Part shown: one piece after another, positions 34,901 through 45,040 of the stretch
Layout: each line of letters starts with the position of its first letter
Numbering within the stretch: position 1 is the stretch's first letter
NCBI RefSeq assembly: GCF_963675165.1
Contig: NC_087388.1
Span: 4,035,047-4,099,046, forward strand
Length of the DNA: 64,000 nt
Direction: 5' to 3'
From: Halichondria panicea
Lineage: Eukaryota; Porifera; Demospongiae; Suberitida; Halichondriidae
Position numbers and translations under genes: made by a program
Notes under the pieces: model-generated
Database searches by the model: none
Seen by the model: the letters and a program-made list of their open reading frames with translations, nothing else
Told to the model about the DNA's origin: nothing

Positions 34901-37900
34901 AGACTAGCCAGCCTTTTGGTTCACGCATGCATTGCATGCGATCATAATAATATTCGTGGGTATAAATTTCGCAGTACATGCTTAATCAGGGGAAAAAGCG
35001 AATGCTTATATATCGTATAGAGGGTAATTTTCGTGGGCAAAATATTCGTGGTTTTCGTGGTTGAAGGTTATGACCACGAATATTTTACCCACAAATGAAG
35101 CACAGGGTTTTGCATGAAATAGAGGGTGTAGAACGTTCCTTATGTGGATATCTAATCTTTACACATTGTGGTGTCATAAACACATTGTGGGGAAATGCCA
35201 AGTCTGCTTAGGAAGCAAAATTCAAAAACAAAATGGCTTTTTCTTGTGAAAAAAGCTGTATTATTTGGGATATAAGATGGAGAATAGTGCATCAGACAGA
35301 GCTGATTGGACTGTCTTATCAAAGTGTTGCTGAGAATCTTCAAGTTGATCCATCAACTGTTTGTAGAATAGTGCATTGTTGACATGCTGACTAAGATCTA
35401 CAACTTTATGGTTGACCACAGATAACCTTATAAGGAACGCCCACCGCAAAACGCTTTTTGGGGATATTGCAAAGATTCTGCAAAACCCTGTACCTTGCTT
35501 ATCTTTAGCAGTGCAAGCTCTAACCACGAAAATATTACCCACAAAATGTCTCAATATTGCTGAACCACAAATATTTTGTCCCCCTAAAATTACCCGCTAT
35601 ACGGTACCCTCAAAATACCCGTTATACGGTACAAACAAACACCCATGGCAAGTGTATGCACAACTACTTTTTATACTCCCAGGAATCTCATCAAGACAAG
35701 CTCACCTCGAGAAGATCCAATTGGTGTCCTGAAGTCGAGGGAGACAGCACTAACTGACCTCCGGTGCATGGGAGACGGAGATATCGGGCTGCAAATAAGC
35801 ATCTGAATGGCCTTACTGTACTTACACATTATCGTTACTGTAGTTTGGGGCTCATACATGCGTACATTGACATGTAGCTGATTCACATCATTGTGTACAT
35901 GTACACAAAAAGAAAATATGCCTTAGAGCTCTATCATGATTATTATGGGGGTTAATTACACCAAGAATAAGTACTTGAGAGGCCAATTAAAGCACACCTC
36001 ACACATACTCACAGAGGGGTGGGGTGCTCCGGTAGGGGTGGAGTCTCGGGGTGGTTAACTATGACATAAGCCCTGGGCCAGATCCACGCCTTGACACTCC
36101 ACCACGAAGGAATGTACAGTCTGGCTTTCTCAGCGGGTAGGTACTGTAAAGAGAGGCAATTAGTTACATCTATATAAGGTGTATAGTATGCAGTGCTGAA
36201 TCAACGTAAATGTGGTATTAAACTATGTACACGTACATGTATACAGAGAAGTCATGCAGTTATCAAAAATGAGTAGAAACTGGATTAATAGCTAGGGTAA
36301 GCACTATAGGGTCAAAAGCAGTGCTAGAGCCTGGATAGAGCAGTCATACACACACACAAACAAACACAATGACACTACCATCTACCGTATGGCGGGTAAG
36401 TTCTGGGGGAGAAAATATTTGTGGTTGAGCAATATGTAGTCAGTTCGTGGATCTGACAGATCTTGTTTCTTGGTTGTATGCTGCTTGCACTGCAGTAAAG
36501 GTGTCGCTTCATTCGTGGGTAAAATAACTATCCGTGCTCAGAAAATCAACCACGAACAATTTTCCACCTGGAAAGTACCCGCTATACAGTACTTTACCAT
36601 GTGCACACCCAGATGTACGTATCAATAAGCAAATATACGATTGTTGCTTTCAAATTATACGTACCTTAAACTCAAAGAAGAAAGCCACGAACCAGGGAAT
36701 GACAAAGGAGACAAACACGAGAAGAATAAGGGACACCAGGTACATAGCATCCTTCGTGTTGACCGTATTCTTCAGCAGCTGTAAACAGAAAATCAATGGC
36801 AACGGGAATCTACAATTTTTGTATATTATTATAAACACACGTCTTTTTCCAGGGATACAGAACAATGGATGTTTACTGTATTTATGATAGTACACGTACC
36901 GTATATGCTTGATCAGAGGCCGCGGCTACTAAATACATGTTTCATTTTTCTAGCAAAGGAGGCTACAAATCGAGAGAGGCCACTGTTTGAGAGAGGAATT
37001 TATTAGGCCTACTGCACTCCAGCAAATTCAACTTGCATTCAGGTTGATTCAAAAGTTGTTTTCACCTGCACAAACTCGAACTCTGCTATCAGAAAGTCTT
37101 TCAAAAGCACTAACAAGCTGCTACCTAAACATGTACATGTAGCTCCTACCGTAGATACCAGTATCAATATGGCTGCCACGTGCAGAGATAGTTCATTGAG
37201 GCTACTATTACTGCGGCTTCTATTGCACTGAAGATGGGCATTTGAGGGGCTACACTATTTGAGCGCAACCTTTATACAAGAGCGGCCTCTGATCAAGCAT
37301 ATACAGTATTGGGTACATGTACACGCACATGGATACAATGCTGTGCATATAATTTTTTTCTTAAACATGGGGTCTTATTTTTAACTAAGTCAGACGGTCG
37401 TTTGTTAAAACCTAGCGTTCAATCGATCTAAGAAATGGCCACAAAAGATCATCAGACTTAAAATACACACAAGCTCATTAACAATGAATACAAATGTAGT
37501 TTCAATTGATCATGCAATAATGAATCACTTTAACATCACATGGTTGGAACTGAGAAACCACAGAGGAGTATATAGCCATTCCCGTGATGATAAGGCTTAC
37601 AAAGTAGGTCTTGACAGGAATGTAGCAAGCTGAGGCAACAGTCGTAAACTGGAGAGAAAAAAACATCACTATTATTGCTAGTACATGTACATGCAGCGAG
37701 ATTGAGCGAGCGAAATTTTGCCAGAATAGTAATACGTACAATGCATATAATCATACATTAATTTTGTAGAGTATAGAGGTACCAAAAGTTCTTAGAAACT
37801 ATGCACTTACATGCACATGTAGAGGTGCATGTACACTTCTATTGAAAGCAACCACCAACCATACAAGTAAACCATGGTGGTGAGTTAGGGACTAGCCGGG

Positions 37901-40900
37901 CCATAACTAGTATGACATAAAAAGTATTTTGTTAATCCCTGAAAACTAACACTAACGAGTGGTGCAAGCTGATGCCTCTCAACATGTTTCGCTTTCGTTC
38001 ACAAAGTATTACAGTGTTATAGAAGAGGTAATTAGTTTGCTTTGTATATTGTTATTTGTATGCAATTTTTAACAAAGAACGCACACAGTCATTGTAACAG
38101 TGGAAAACAGAAGACTATCTGATGGCTTGATGAATGATCTTCAAGGATATAGAAGCATGTGTGAGTGATGTCACACAGGTGCAGATCCCATGAAGGAACC
38201 TCCGGACACACACAAGGAATCTCCGGAGAATCCTCTGAACTGGCATGCATTTATTAGCTTAGGAAGCACAGGATCCTCCGGACTCTTAGTACTCATACTG
38301 GGATTGTCGGACACTTGTAGGCAACAGTGGACATGTATGGAATGTGTAGATGTACACCGTAAAAGTTTTAATCAATGAAATAGAGTGGATCTGCAATGAG
38401 GTTAGAGTTCACAAGAGCTATTTCTGCAATCCGCTTAGGACGTAGAGAAGAGCTAGCTCTACTTACAAGACAGGCAGTGTACATGCATGCAGCTTTCTGA
38501 CTCTTGAAGCTAACAAACAGCTAGTGCTCATAAGTTGAATAGAAAAGTTTGTGCGAACAGATGATGCTATGAAAGATTCTAAAGAAACTGCAACAGCCTT
38601 CACTGTGAGTAAAATGCCATAACTCGAGAAAGAAGCTTTAGTTTGCAAATGCACGAGATCGTAAAAGCCGATAGAACATTATTGCAACCGTAGCTGGAAT
38701 ACACACACACATACACACACACACACAGAGTCAGAATTACCGTATCCCTCGTTGCAGCTACGGCTCAAGTATACTATAAAGTATTACTTCCAATAATTAC
38801 ATGTATGTCTGGCATCACTCAGTTTAGTACATACATGTACACATTGTATGCCAGACACAACATTTATTAACACATGTGCTATAGTTATATATACGTGTAA
38901 TTGACAGGCAAAATAAACGATAATCCAATGACGTCTTGGCATTTTATATACATTTTATAACACTTAACCTCCCAACAACAAGGAGAGCCTTTCCATAAGG
39001 ACAAAATGGTAGATCTCAAAAGTGTAATTTATTCAGAGGCTCCATTGTACTAGGAGTGACTTACTGCCATGACGATCCTGGTGACCAAGCCCAACAGATT
39101 GTACGTCAGTATGTTGCATACCACACAAAACGTGGAGATTATCTAAGGGCAAAATATACGAAGTATTCGAATTAATTATTGTATAAACTTGAATTTGTAA
39201 CCTGAAAGTAAATTGAAATTAACACATGTACATGTACATGGCAGCAGGATTTAGGTGGCAGGAGATGATTTATGTCTACCAGCACGCGCCCCATGTAGCA
39301 TTGACATAAAATTTATGGTTCTCATAATTATTACTACATGTATGAAATATTTAATACTTAAAATGGTGAAAGGAAAACAAGTTTGAACAGTGGGCCAATC
39401 AACTGATATACATTGTAGGGGCTCGTTTATGTATTAACAAATCCACCAATCAAGATACATGTACGTGCACACAAACCGAAAGAGAAAGAAAGTACCAGGT
39501 TGGATATTATCATCACAAGGTAGACAGCTTCAAACTCACCACCAGGTCAAAGAATCCCTGGTTAATGTCCAGGCTCCAGTAGTTAGGAGGGGTACAGTTT
39601 GGGGCAACATTGTCGAGCATATTTTGCGACAAGTTGGCCTTGCCAGGGGGGATACAACCTTTAACTGTACCAATTTTATAAGCACCCTGTGTGTGTGACA
39701 ATAGAGTAATACAGTAATACTTAAAAAATTATACAATGACATGCACATGCTAGAAATTTATGGGGAAATGTATGTACACATGGGTCTGATTTGTGGTCAC
39801 CCTTGGGCATTCAACGGTGGGTCTTTCCTACATTGTAACACACATAGCCACAGGTGCAAACATGGTGCAAACATGGGCACTTTCGGGCCTATTAACGAGG
39901 ATGCATTATAGAGAGTGATCTGCTGATACCAGACACCGATTAGGCTAAAAATTGAGTTAATTAGTCACATGCAACAAGTCACCCAATTGACAGGATTCAC
40001 TCTACAAGTATTACAGTAGCATCGCACAAGCTATTTAATTCCAGGTAACTGGACCTTAAGTGCAATGCAGCTGTGACACCACATGGTAAGAGCATAGATC
40101 TACATAATGGATGGCCATTTGTAGGGACATGAAGGCACACACATTGTAGCTACAAGAGTACACGTACTACAGACAAATCAGCTCTCTGGGATCAAGGTAT
40201 CACATACTCATTACATTAGCTCTCTGGGATCAAGGTATCACACACTCTAGCAGTTCATTACATCAGCTCCCTGGGATCAAGGTATCACATACTCTAGCAG
40301 TTCATTACACCAGGATCAAGGTATCACATACTCTAGCAGTTCATTACACCAGGATCAAGGTATCACACACTCTAGCAGTTCATTACATAGCTCCCTGGGA
40401 TCAAGGTATCACACACTCTAGCAGTTCATTACATCAACAACAACTTCAGATGAGACTTGTTTCGTACCGCTAGTAATGCAATAGTATGAAAAAACAATCC
40501 TTCTTCTACCATTTTTCTACGACTACGAAAATAAAAATGGTCCTGTAATGCTTTTGATGAAGGCTACATGTAGCTCTAAACCACGGACTTCAATTGAGTT
40601 GGTACAAGAGAATTTACCATTGACTACTATAAATACATGCACACACTACATACACAACATACGTTCAAAACGAAGCAGATGATGGACATAAAGACGACGA
40701 TTCCCCAGTCGAACCCCAACAAAATGAGCAGGGGCAAGCGATACCTCTTCTCATTCACTGTCTTCCGCTGTGTAGATACGGTTGTACTCATAGAGCCATA
40801 TCGACTTGTCCGAGACTGGTTATCAGGCAATTGATCATCTACAAGTATGGTCGTATGGGGAAAACCGTTAGCAACCCCTCCTTGATACGGTGGTTCATAC

Positions 40901-41145
40901 GCTGGTAAAAGTGGTGCTATGGAACTGACTTCAGGCTCTTCGTCTTCAGCCTGTGCTTGTAGAAGTCTCTGTCTAGCTACTTCCAAGTCTTCATCTGTCA
41001 TAGAGCCTCTTGTAGAGCCATTGTAACTCGAGTCTTGAGCACTTGCAGTATGATAGTTGGTGCTTGACATGCTGTCTTCGGGCTGTACGCTACCAGTAAA
41101 GGATCTCAGAGGGCGATATCTGTTGTCTACTGACAGTTGGGACAT
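30743..41145 (-). CDS. STARD3: STARD3/MLN64 homologue (MENTAL + START)
   Basis: Fifteen exons: 41145-40663, 39686-39540, 39142-39065, 37648-~37550, 36778-36665, 36143-36013, 35788-35706, 34250-34135, 33868-33776, 33490-33434, 33127-33035, 32736-32663, 32194-32090, 31514-31427, 30856-30743; about 625 residues. A long Ser/acidic N-terminus precedes a MENTAL domain of four membrane segments ([73 protein letters not shown]) closing with [14 protein letters not shown], matching the WFLDFKVLPQEAEE signature of human STARD3. A START domain follows ([60 protein letters not shown]). STARD3 anchors in late endosomes and moves cholesterol at ER contacts. The linker [13 protein letters not shown] resembles a phospho-FFAT motif for VAP binding. 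Oddities: a Cys-containing loop after the first membrane segment (exon 2), and no clean GT donor at the expected phase-0 end of exon 4. Confidence 0.9.
31528..31604. repeat. (GT)n microsatellite beside a splice acceptor
   Basis: Nearly 40 uninterrupted GT units (CA on the gene strand) end about 14 bp upstream of exon 14 of the STARD3 homologue, so the run replaces the usual polypyrimidine tract with CA repeats. Confidence 0.95.
31793..31967. repeat. Compound GT / GCGCATGCGTGC repeat
   Basis: GT runs are interrupted four times by a GTGCGCATGCGTGCGT block, giving a higher-order alternating purine-pyrimidine array of ~175 bp with strong Z-DNA potential, in intron 13 of the STARD3 homologue. Apparent open frames on both strands here (poly Cys-Val or His-Thr) are repeat artefacts. 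Confidence 0.95.
35011..35606. mobile_element. 596-bp element with transposase HTH remnant
   Basis: Ends TATCGTATAGAGGGTAATTT and AAATTACCCGCTATACGGTA identify the TACCGTATAGC family. A second right end follows at 35631. Inside, plus strand 35254-35391, an open stretch reads [20 protein letters not shown] then [14 protein letters not shown]. This is a helix-turn-helix of the type at the N-terminus of IS630/Tc1/mariner transposases, ending at a stop. So this is an internally deleted copy of the family's autonomous element. It lies in intron 7-8 of the STARD3 homologue. Confidence 0.7.
36383..36591. mobile_element. MITE, TACCGTATAGC family
   Basis: Ends TACCGTATGGCGGGTAAGTT and GAAAGTACCCGCTATACAGTA, with internal ATATTTGTGGTTGA / TCAACCACGAAC arms. 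It lies in intron 5 of the STARD3 homologue. Confidence 0.7.
36897..37308. mobile_element. 412-bp TIR element, TACCGTATATGCTTGATC ends
   Basis: Inverted ends of about 27 bp: TACCGTATATGCTTGATCAG on the left, CTGATCAAGCATATACAGTA on the right, each continuing into GAGGCCGC/GCGGCCTC. The terminal TA could be a target duplication. It lies in intron 4 of the STARD3 homologue and has no coding capacity. Confidence 0.75.
40178..40437. repeat. Minisatellite in STARD3 intron 1
   Basis: Five to six tandem, partly deleted copies of a unit built from CTCCCTGGGATCAAGGTATC and ACACACTCTAGCAGTTCATT. Some copies lack the CTCCCTGG start, giving shorter units. Confidence 0.85.
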
Positions 41146-41572
41146 TATTCACGGCACAATATATCGGAATTAAACTCCGACCTCATTGTCATATCTTAGA
41201 TTATGATTCTGATTGGAAAGGTCAACGCTTTCAATATTCATTGAAAGGCCACGTGACGATGATTGCTGTTTTTATCAAAAAGGGGTGGATCTGCAGAGAA
41301 GTCAAAGAGAGGTATGACAGTAGTCTCGATTAGGTTGAGGCGAGTATTCGAGACTAGTATGACTGGGTTGACCTAATGCTTTCCTGCAGCATAACAAGTT
41401 GCATACAATTTTGTCCTTCGTTACTTTAGGTACCCTTCATGAGGTACCCTTTCATTACGTATGGGTCCTATTATAATTATAATATTAACCCGGCCTTTTT
41501 ATATACTGACCAAACAGTGCAACTGCTAAGTTCATAAATCTATTGATCTATAATGATATACAAGTCTATGAA
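41146..41572. promoter_or_regulatory. Intergenic gap upstream of the STARD3 homologue
   Basis: 427 bp between the STARD3 start codon and the stop of the minus-strand GST gene. It must hold the STARD3 promoter and the GST 3' UTR. A CCACGTGAC (E-box CACGTG) occurs at 41250-41258. No clear TATA box was seen. Confidence 0.3.
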
Positions 41573-44485
41573 TCAGTTTTGGATTTTGTCTCTGTTGTGT
41601 GGTTCATCATAGTCAGTGTCTGGTCCGATGGGAACTATCCCGCTTGGATTGATGCTATGACTCCTCTGGGCGGGGAAAAAACGAGAATTATGAACACTTC
41701 TATTTTAGACGTTATAGGTATATAATTATATATTATATGGACTCGGACAAAAGCAAGTGCTACAAGGCTCAACACATCGATCTATAAATACAGTTATCAT
41801 TCTCATCAAACCGGCCGGTGATATAATTATGATAGTAGGTTTTCACAGGCCATAAATTATATACTTACACGTACATGCTGCTCCAGAAGAATCGTAAGCT
41901 ATCATAGTTTTATTGCATGCAAATAGCATATAGCAAGACTTCAGCAGGAATGTCTATTGTGCCACTCACATAGTAGTGCTGATCAATGTGAGTCCTGTTG
42001 ACTGTAGGTTTAATGGCTGGGTGCTGATAGAGCTCACGCACGTAGCCCCAGAGATTGGGATAGTCCACTATCTTCTTCTTGTTGCACTGCACAATTGAAG
42101 AAGAACGATGTGCATCTGCATCTTAGTACAATGTAAGCACGCACTAGATACTTACATAGTGAAACTATTCAAGCAGCTCTACTTCATCTACATTTTGCTT
42201 ATCAATTCGCTAGTTTTTGGTGATATGTATTTAGTGCACACATAAAAGAATTTCTATCAATGCACAAGTAAATTGGACAACATTTTTATAAAGCCTATAG
42301 AAAGGACAAAATGGCTGCTTTCAAAGTGACAGGTCTAGGAATGACAGGTACTTTCTTGCTTACCTTAAAGTGTACATGGTAGACGGAGTCGAATCTAATG
42401 AGAGTAGTGAAGAGTCTAACATCAGCCTCAGTGAGAGTGTTTCCAGTGAGATAGCGGTGTGTAGAGAGAATGCCCTCAACACGATCCAGACCCTCAAACA
42501 CCTCCCTCACAGCCACGTCATAGGCAGCCTGGGTCCCGGCAAAACCAGAACGGTATACTCCATTGTTGATCTGACTGCAGGTATTAGATAGAACAATGTA
42601 GCAGTAGCAAGACAGCTAATTTTTATAGTGCTCAGTAGCCAAAGTCTGCTTTGCAGTCTATAAGTATCGCTATAGATCTAGCTCACGTACGGATATATCC
42701 ACTCGTTTCGATCCTCAATATCTTTTTTGAGGTGTTCGGGGTACAAGTCCAGTGAGCGTTGCTCATCAGTCTCACAGAATTCATTGAACTCAGAGTTAAG
42801 CATGCGGATAATTTCAGAGCTCTCATTATTCACAATTGTCTTTTTCTCCTTATCCCACAGAACAGGCACAGTAAAACGACCCTAGAGCAAAAAATAATAG
42901 TACCGTATAGCAGGAAATTTTGTGGGTGCAAAGTTTCGCTATTTGGCTCCTGAGCCCTCAGCAGAAATGTTCGTGGATTCTAATATTCGCGTTTCAATGC
43001 TAGGAAACCACACTCACCAATAGCTTGCATGGCGGTGCATGGGAGTTTAAATTTTGTGTTAACTGCTCTGTCCTTGAAAAACGCAAAATTTTGCATCTCA
43101 CCAAAATGTTCTGCTATACGGTATCACTAATGAAAGAATGTTCATTGGCTAAAACATGCATGCTATTAGCCTCGTCACTACGCTGTTTTTCTTTAGGTTG
43201 ATAAATATGAGTGGGAAAAAGCTATTTTTTGGGTGAATTCCAATGTCTAATAAAACTAAGCGTATACGTATGGGTCCATAAAATGTTCCTTTTGAACACC
43301 CACACATTTTCACTACCGTACCCTCGCGAAAATACGCCCACCCTTTTCTGCAAGAAGTCTAGGCTTATTAGGGGACTGGGCGTTTAATCGCGAACGGCTA
43401 GTTTTCATTCGAATATACGCCCACCCGCGGCCTTAAATCGAGGTTTACACTTTGCTCTATGCCAATTCTTTATTAATTTATTGTATTTTCATTTTAATAC
43501 ATAGTATGAACATTTTATTGACAACAACAATGTTATAAACTAATGCATGAGTATGATTAAAGCATGACAAGAGAAGAAGTGGACTCTGACTCTATTCGTT
43601 GCTTGTTGATGTTAGATGTAGCAGAAATTTCTCGAAGGATGGTAGGTCATACTCCTACAGAGCAGCTATCAGGTACTTTGTTTCAGAAAACCAAGGCAAG
43701 GTAACCTGCAAAATTAGCCTGTGTGATAACTTTCTTGGACTTTGTGTTTCCTTTCTCAGCATATAGGACTACTTGTTCCCCGCATATACATCTTCAGGGG
43801 CAAACAGATCCATACAGAGAAAGTTATAATGTCTGATCTTGGTCCAGCAAGGAGTATAGTCTTACTAGCTACTACATAAAACTTCCTTTCTTCACTAGTA
43901 AACATGTGGCATTCAGCTACTGCGCATGCTCAACTTCTTATTCTAGGTGGGCTTATAATCGAGTGAAAATACCCTCGTGCAAGAACTTCGAAGCAAAAGA
44001 GGGGATGGGTGTTTATTCAAGATGGGCTTATTTTCGCGAGGGTACGGTATTGCTAAAATCACCACATACATACTGAATCTCACCTGATAATCTTTGTCGG
44101 CTTTAAAGTACACCTCTCTGATGTATGTGCAGTCATTCACAGTATCTGCAGTAGCATCCGGTACAGAGGTGTCAAACTTCCATCCCTTCTCGCCCATGAA
44201 ATGGTCCACAACGTTTACAGAAATCACTTTGTCTAGGCCCTTCAGTCGTCTCACGATTAGAGTCCTGTGCGCCCAGGGGCAAGCTAGCGAGACGTACAAG
44301 TGGTATCGACCAGCTGCAGATGGGAATCCACTGCTACCATCTTCGGTTATCCAGTTTCGGAAGCTGGAGGCTTTCCTCACAAATTCGCCCTTGTTGGTTG
44401 CAGATGACATATTCATGAGCTTGATGACACAATTTCTGATCCTGAAATATCTAGGCCACTTGTGTAACAGAGTGACAAACAACAT
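41573..44485 (-). CDS. Xi-class glutathione transferase (glutathionyl-hydroquinone reductase)
   Basis: Five exons: 44485-44084, 42881-42691, 42574-42364, 42086-41970, 41665-41573, all GT-AG with joining phases. Domain order fits the Xi/ECM4/YqjG family: [13 protein letters not shown], then the catalytic ACPWAHR motif (Cys forms the mixed disulphide with glutathione), [20 protein letters not shown], the helical C-domain ([29 protein letters not shown]), and the closing [15 protein letters not shown]. The enzyme reduces glutathionyl-hydroquinones, so a redox/detoxification role is expected. The last exon is short, set apart by ~300 bp, and easily missed. The first 23 residues (basic, with RYFRIRN) could be a mitochondrial presequence, or translation may begin at MNMSSATN (44416); an AG in that leader could instead be a splice acceptor. 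Intron 1 carries two transposon remnants. Confidence 0.88.
42901..43123. mobile_element. MITE, TACCGTATAGC family
   Basis: Ends TACCGTATAGCAGGAAATTT and AATGTTCTGCTATACGGTA, with inner AAAGTTTCGC-type arms. It lies in intron 1 of the minus-strand GST, only 20 bp from exon 2. Confidence 0.7.
43314..44049. mobile_element. 736-bp TIR element, TACCGTACCCTCGCGAAAAT ends
   Basis: Left end TACCGTACCCTCGCGAAAAT and right end TTTTCGCGAGGGTACGGTA form a ~20-bp near-perfect TIR, with further inverted ACGCCCACCC/GGGTGTTTATTC-type arms. No transposase is visible. A fragment of its right end is at 22283-22403. It lies in intron 1 of the minus-strand GST, ending 35 bp from exon 1. Confidence 0.8.
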
Positions 44486-45040
44486 AAACAGTCCAAGGTA
44501 CGGTAGATCAAGCTTTTTACGCTTTGAGTACTGTCACCTGTGGACCTGGTTATAGCAGAGGCCAGCTTGCAGCAAAACTAACAAACTAACTGTTCACCTC
44601 ATGTACACACTATTTTACATACACTGTTCTTTGTTTATTATACTATTATTTACTTGCTTCCACCATAAAGGTGTTGTTTACTCCCAAAAAAAAAAAAAAA
44701 AAAAAATCCCTTCAGGCCAGGGCAAGCTAGATCTAGTGAGTATTTATAAGTTCCAGCATGCAGTGAGGTATACGGTCTTCTACACTCAGCAATTTAATAT
44801 GAGTAACTGTTTGTGACCTTAGTTATCAGCTCCAGCACGTAGATCTATAGCCTTTACACTCAGCAAGTCATGTCTAGCTTTAGCATGCATTATAAATTAA
44901 TGAGTTGTGACGTCAGTCATCAGCTCCTGCGGTTGGATCATGATTACTGTGGATAGACCTCCCACAGCTAGACTAGCTGGCTACTAAGACTTCTGCAGAG
45001 CAGAGAATCAATCAAATCACACCATTAAATTAAACATCAG
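44486..45040. promoter_or_regulatory. Shared divergent promoter of the GST pair
   Basis: 555 bp separate the two start codons. An A18 run lies at about 44688-44706. Two diverged direct repeats of 65-85 bp (about 44769-44833 and 44846-44927) each run from ACACTCAGCAA to GTGAC.T.AGT.ATCAGCTCC. They contain TGCTGAGTG (a Maf/MARE-like half site on the minus strand), and the second contains the perfect CRE palindrome TGACGTCA (44908-44915). Such elements are used by CNC-bZIP/Maf and CREB/ATF factors on animal detoxification genes, so stress control of one or both GSTs is inferred. Confidence 0.45.

Noticed and set aside
40183-40437. CRISPR array
   Set aside because: The units are tandem minisatellite copies without unique spacers, inside an intron of an animal gene.
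41910-41970. Read-through ending of the minus-strand GST after HYY (60-codon frame with AATAAA downstream)
   Set aside because: A GTGAGT donor follows HYY and a clear fifth exon with [11 protein letters not shown] lies at 41665-41573, so termination in the intron is unlikely to be the main form.
43141-44050. Possible exon between GST exons 1 and 2
   Set aside because: The stretch is almost wholly a 736-bp inverted-repeat element, and exons 1 and 2 already join in phase as in the paralogue.
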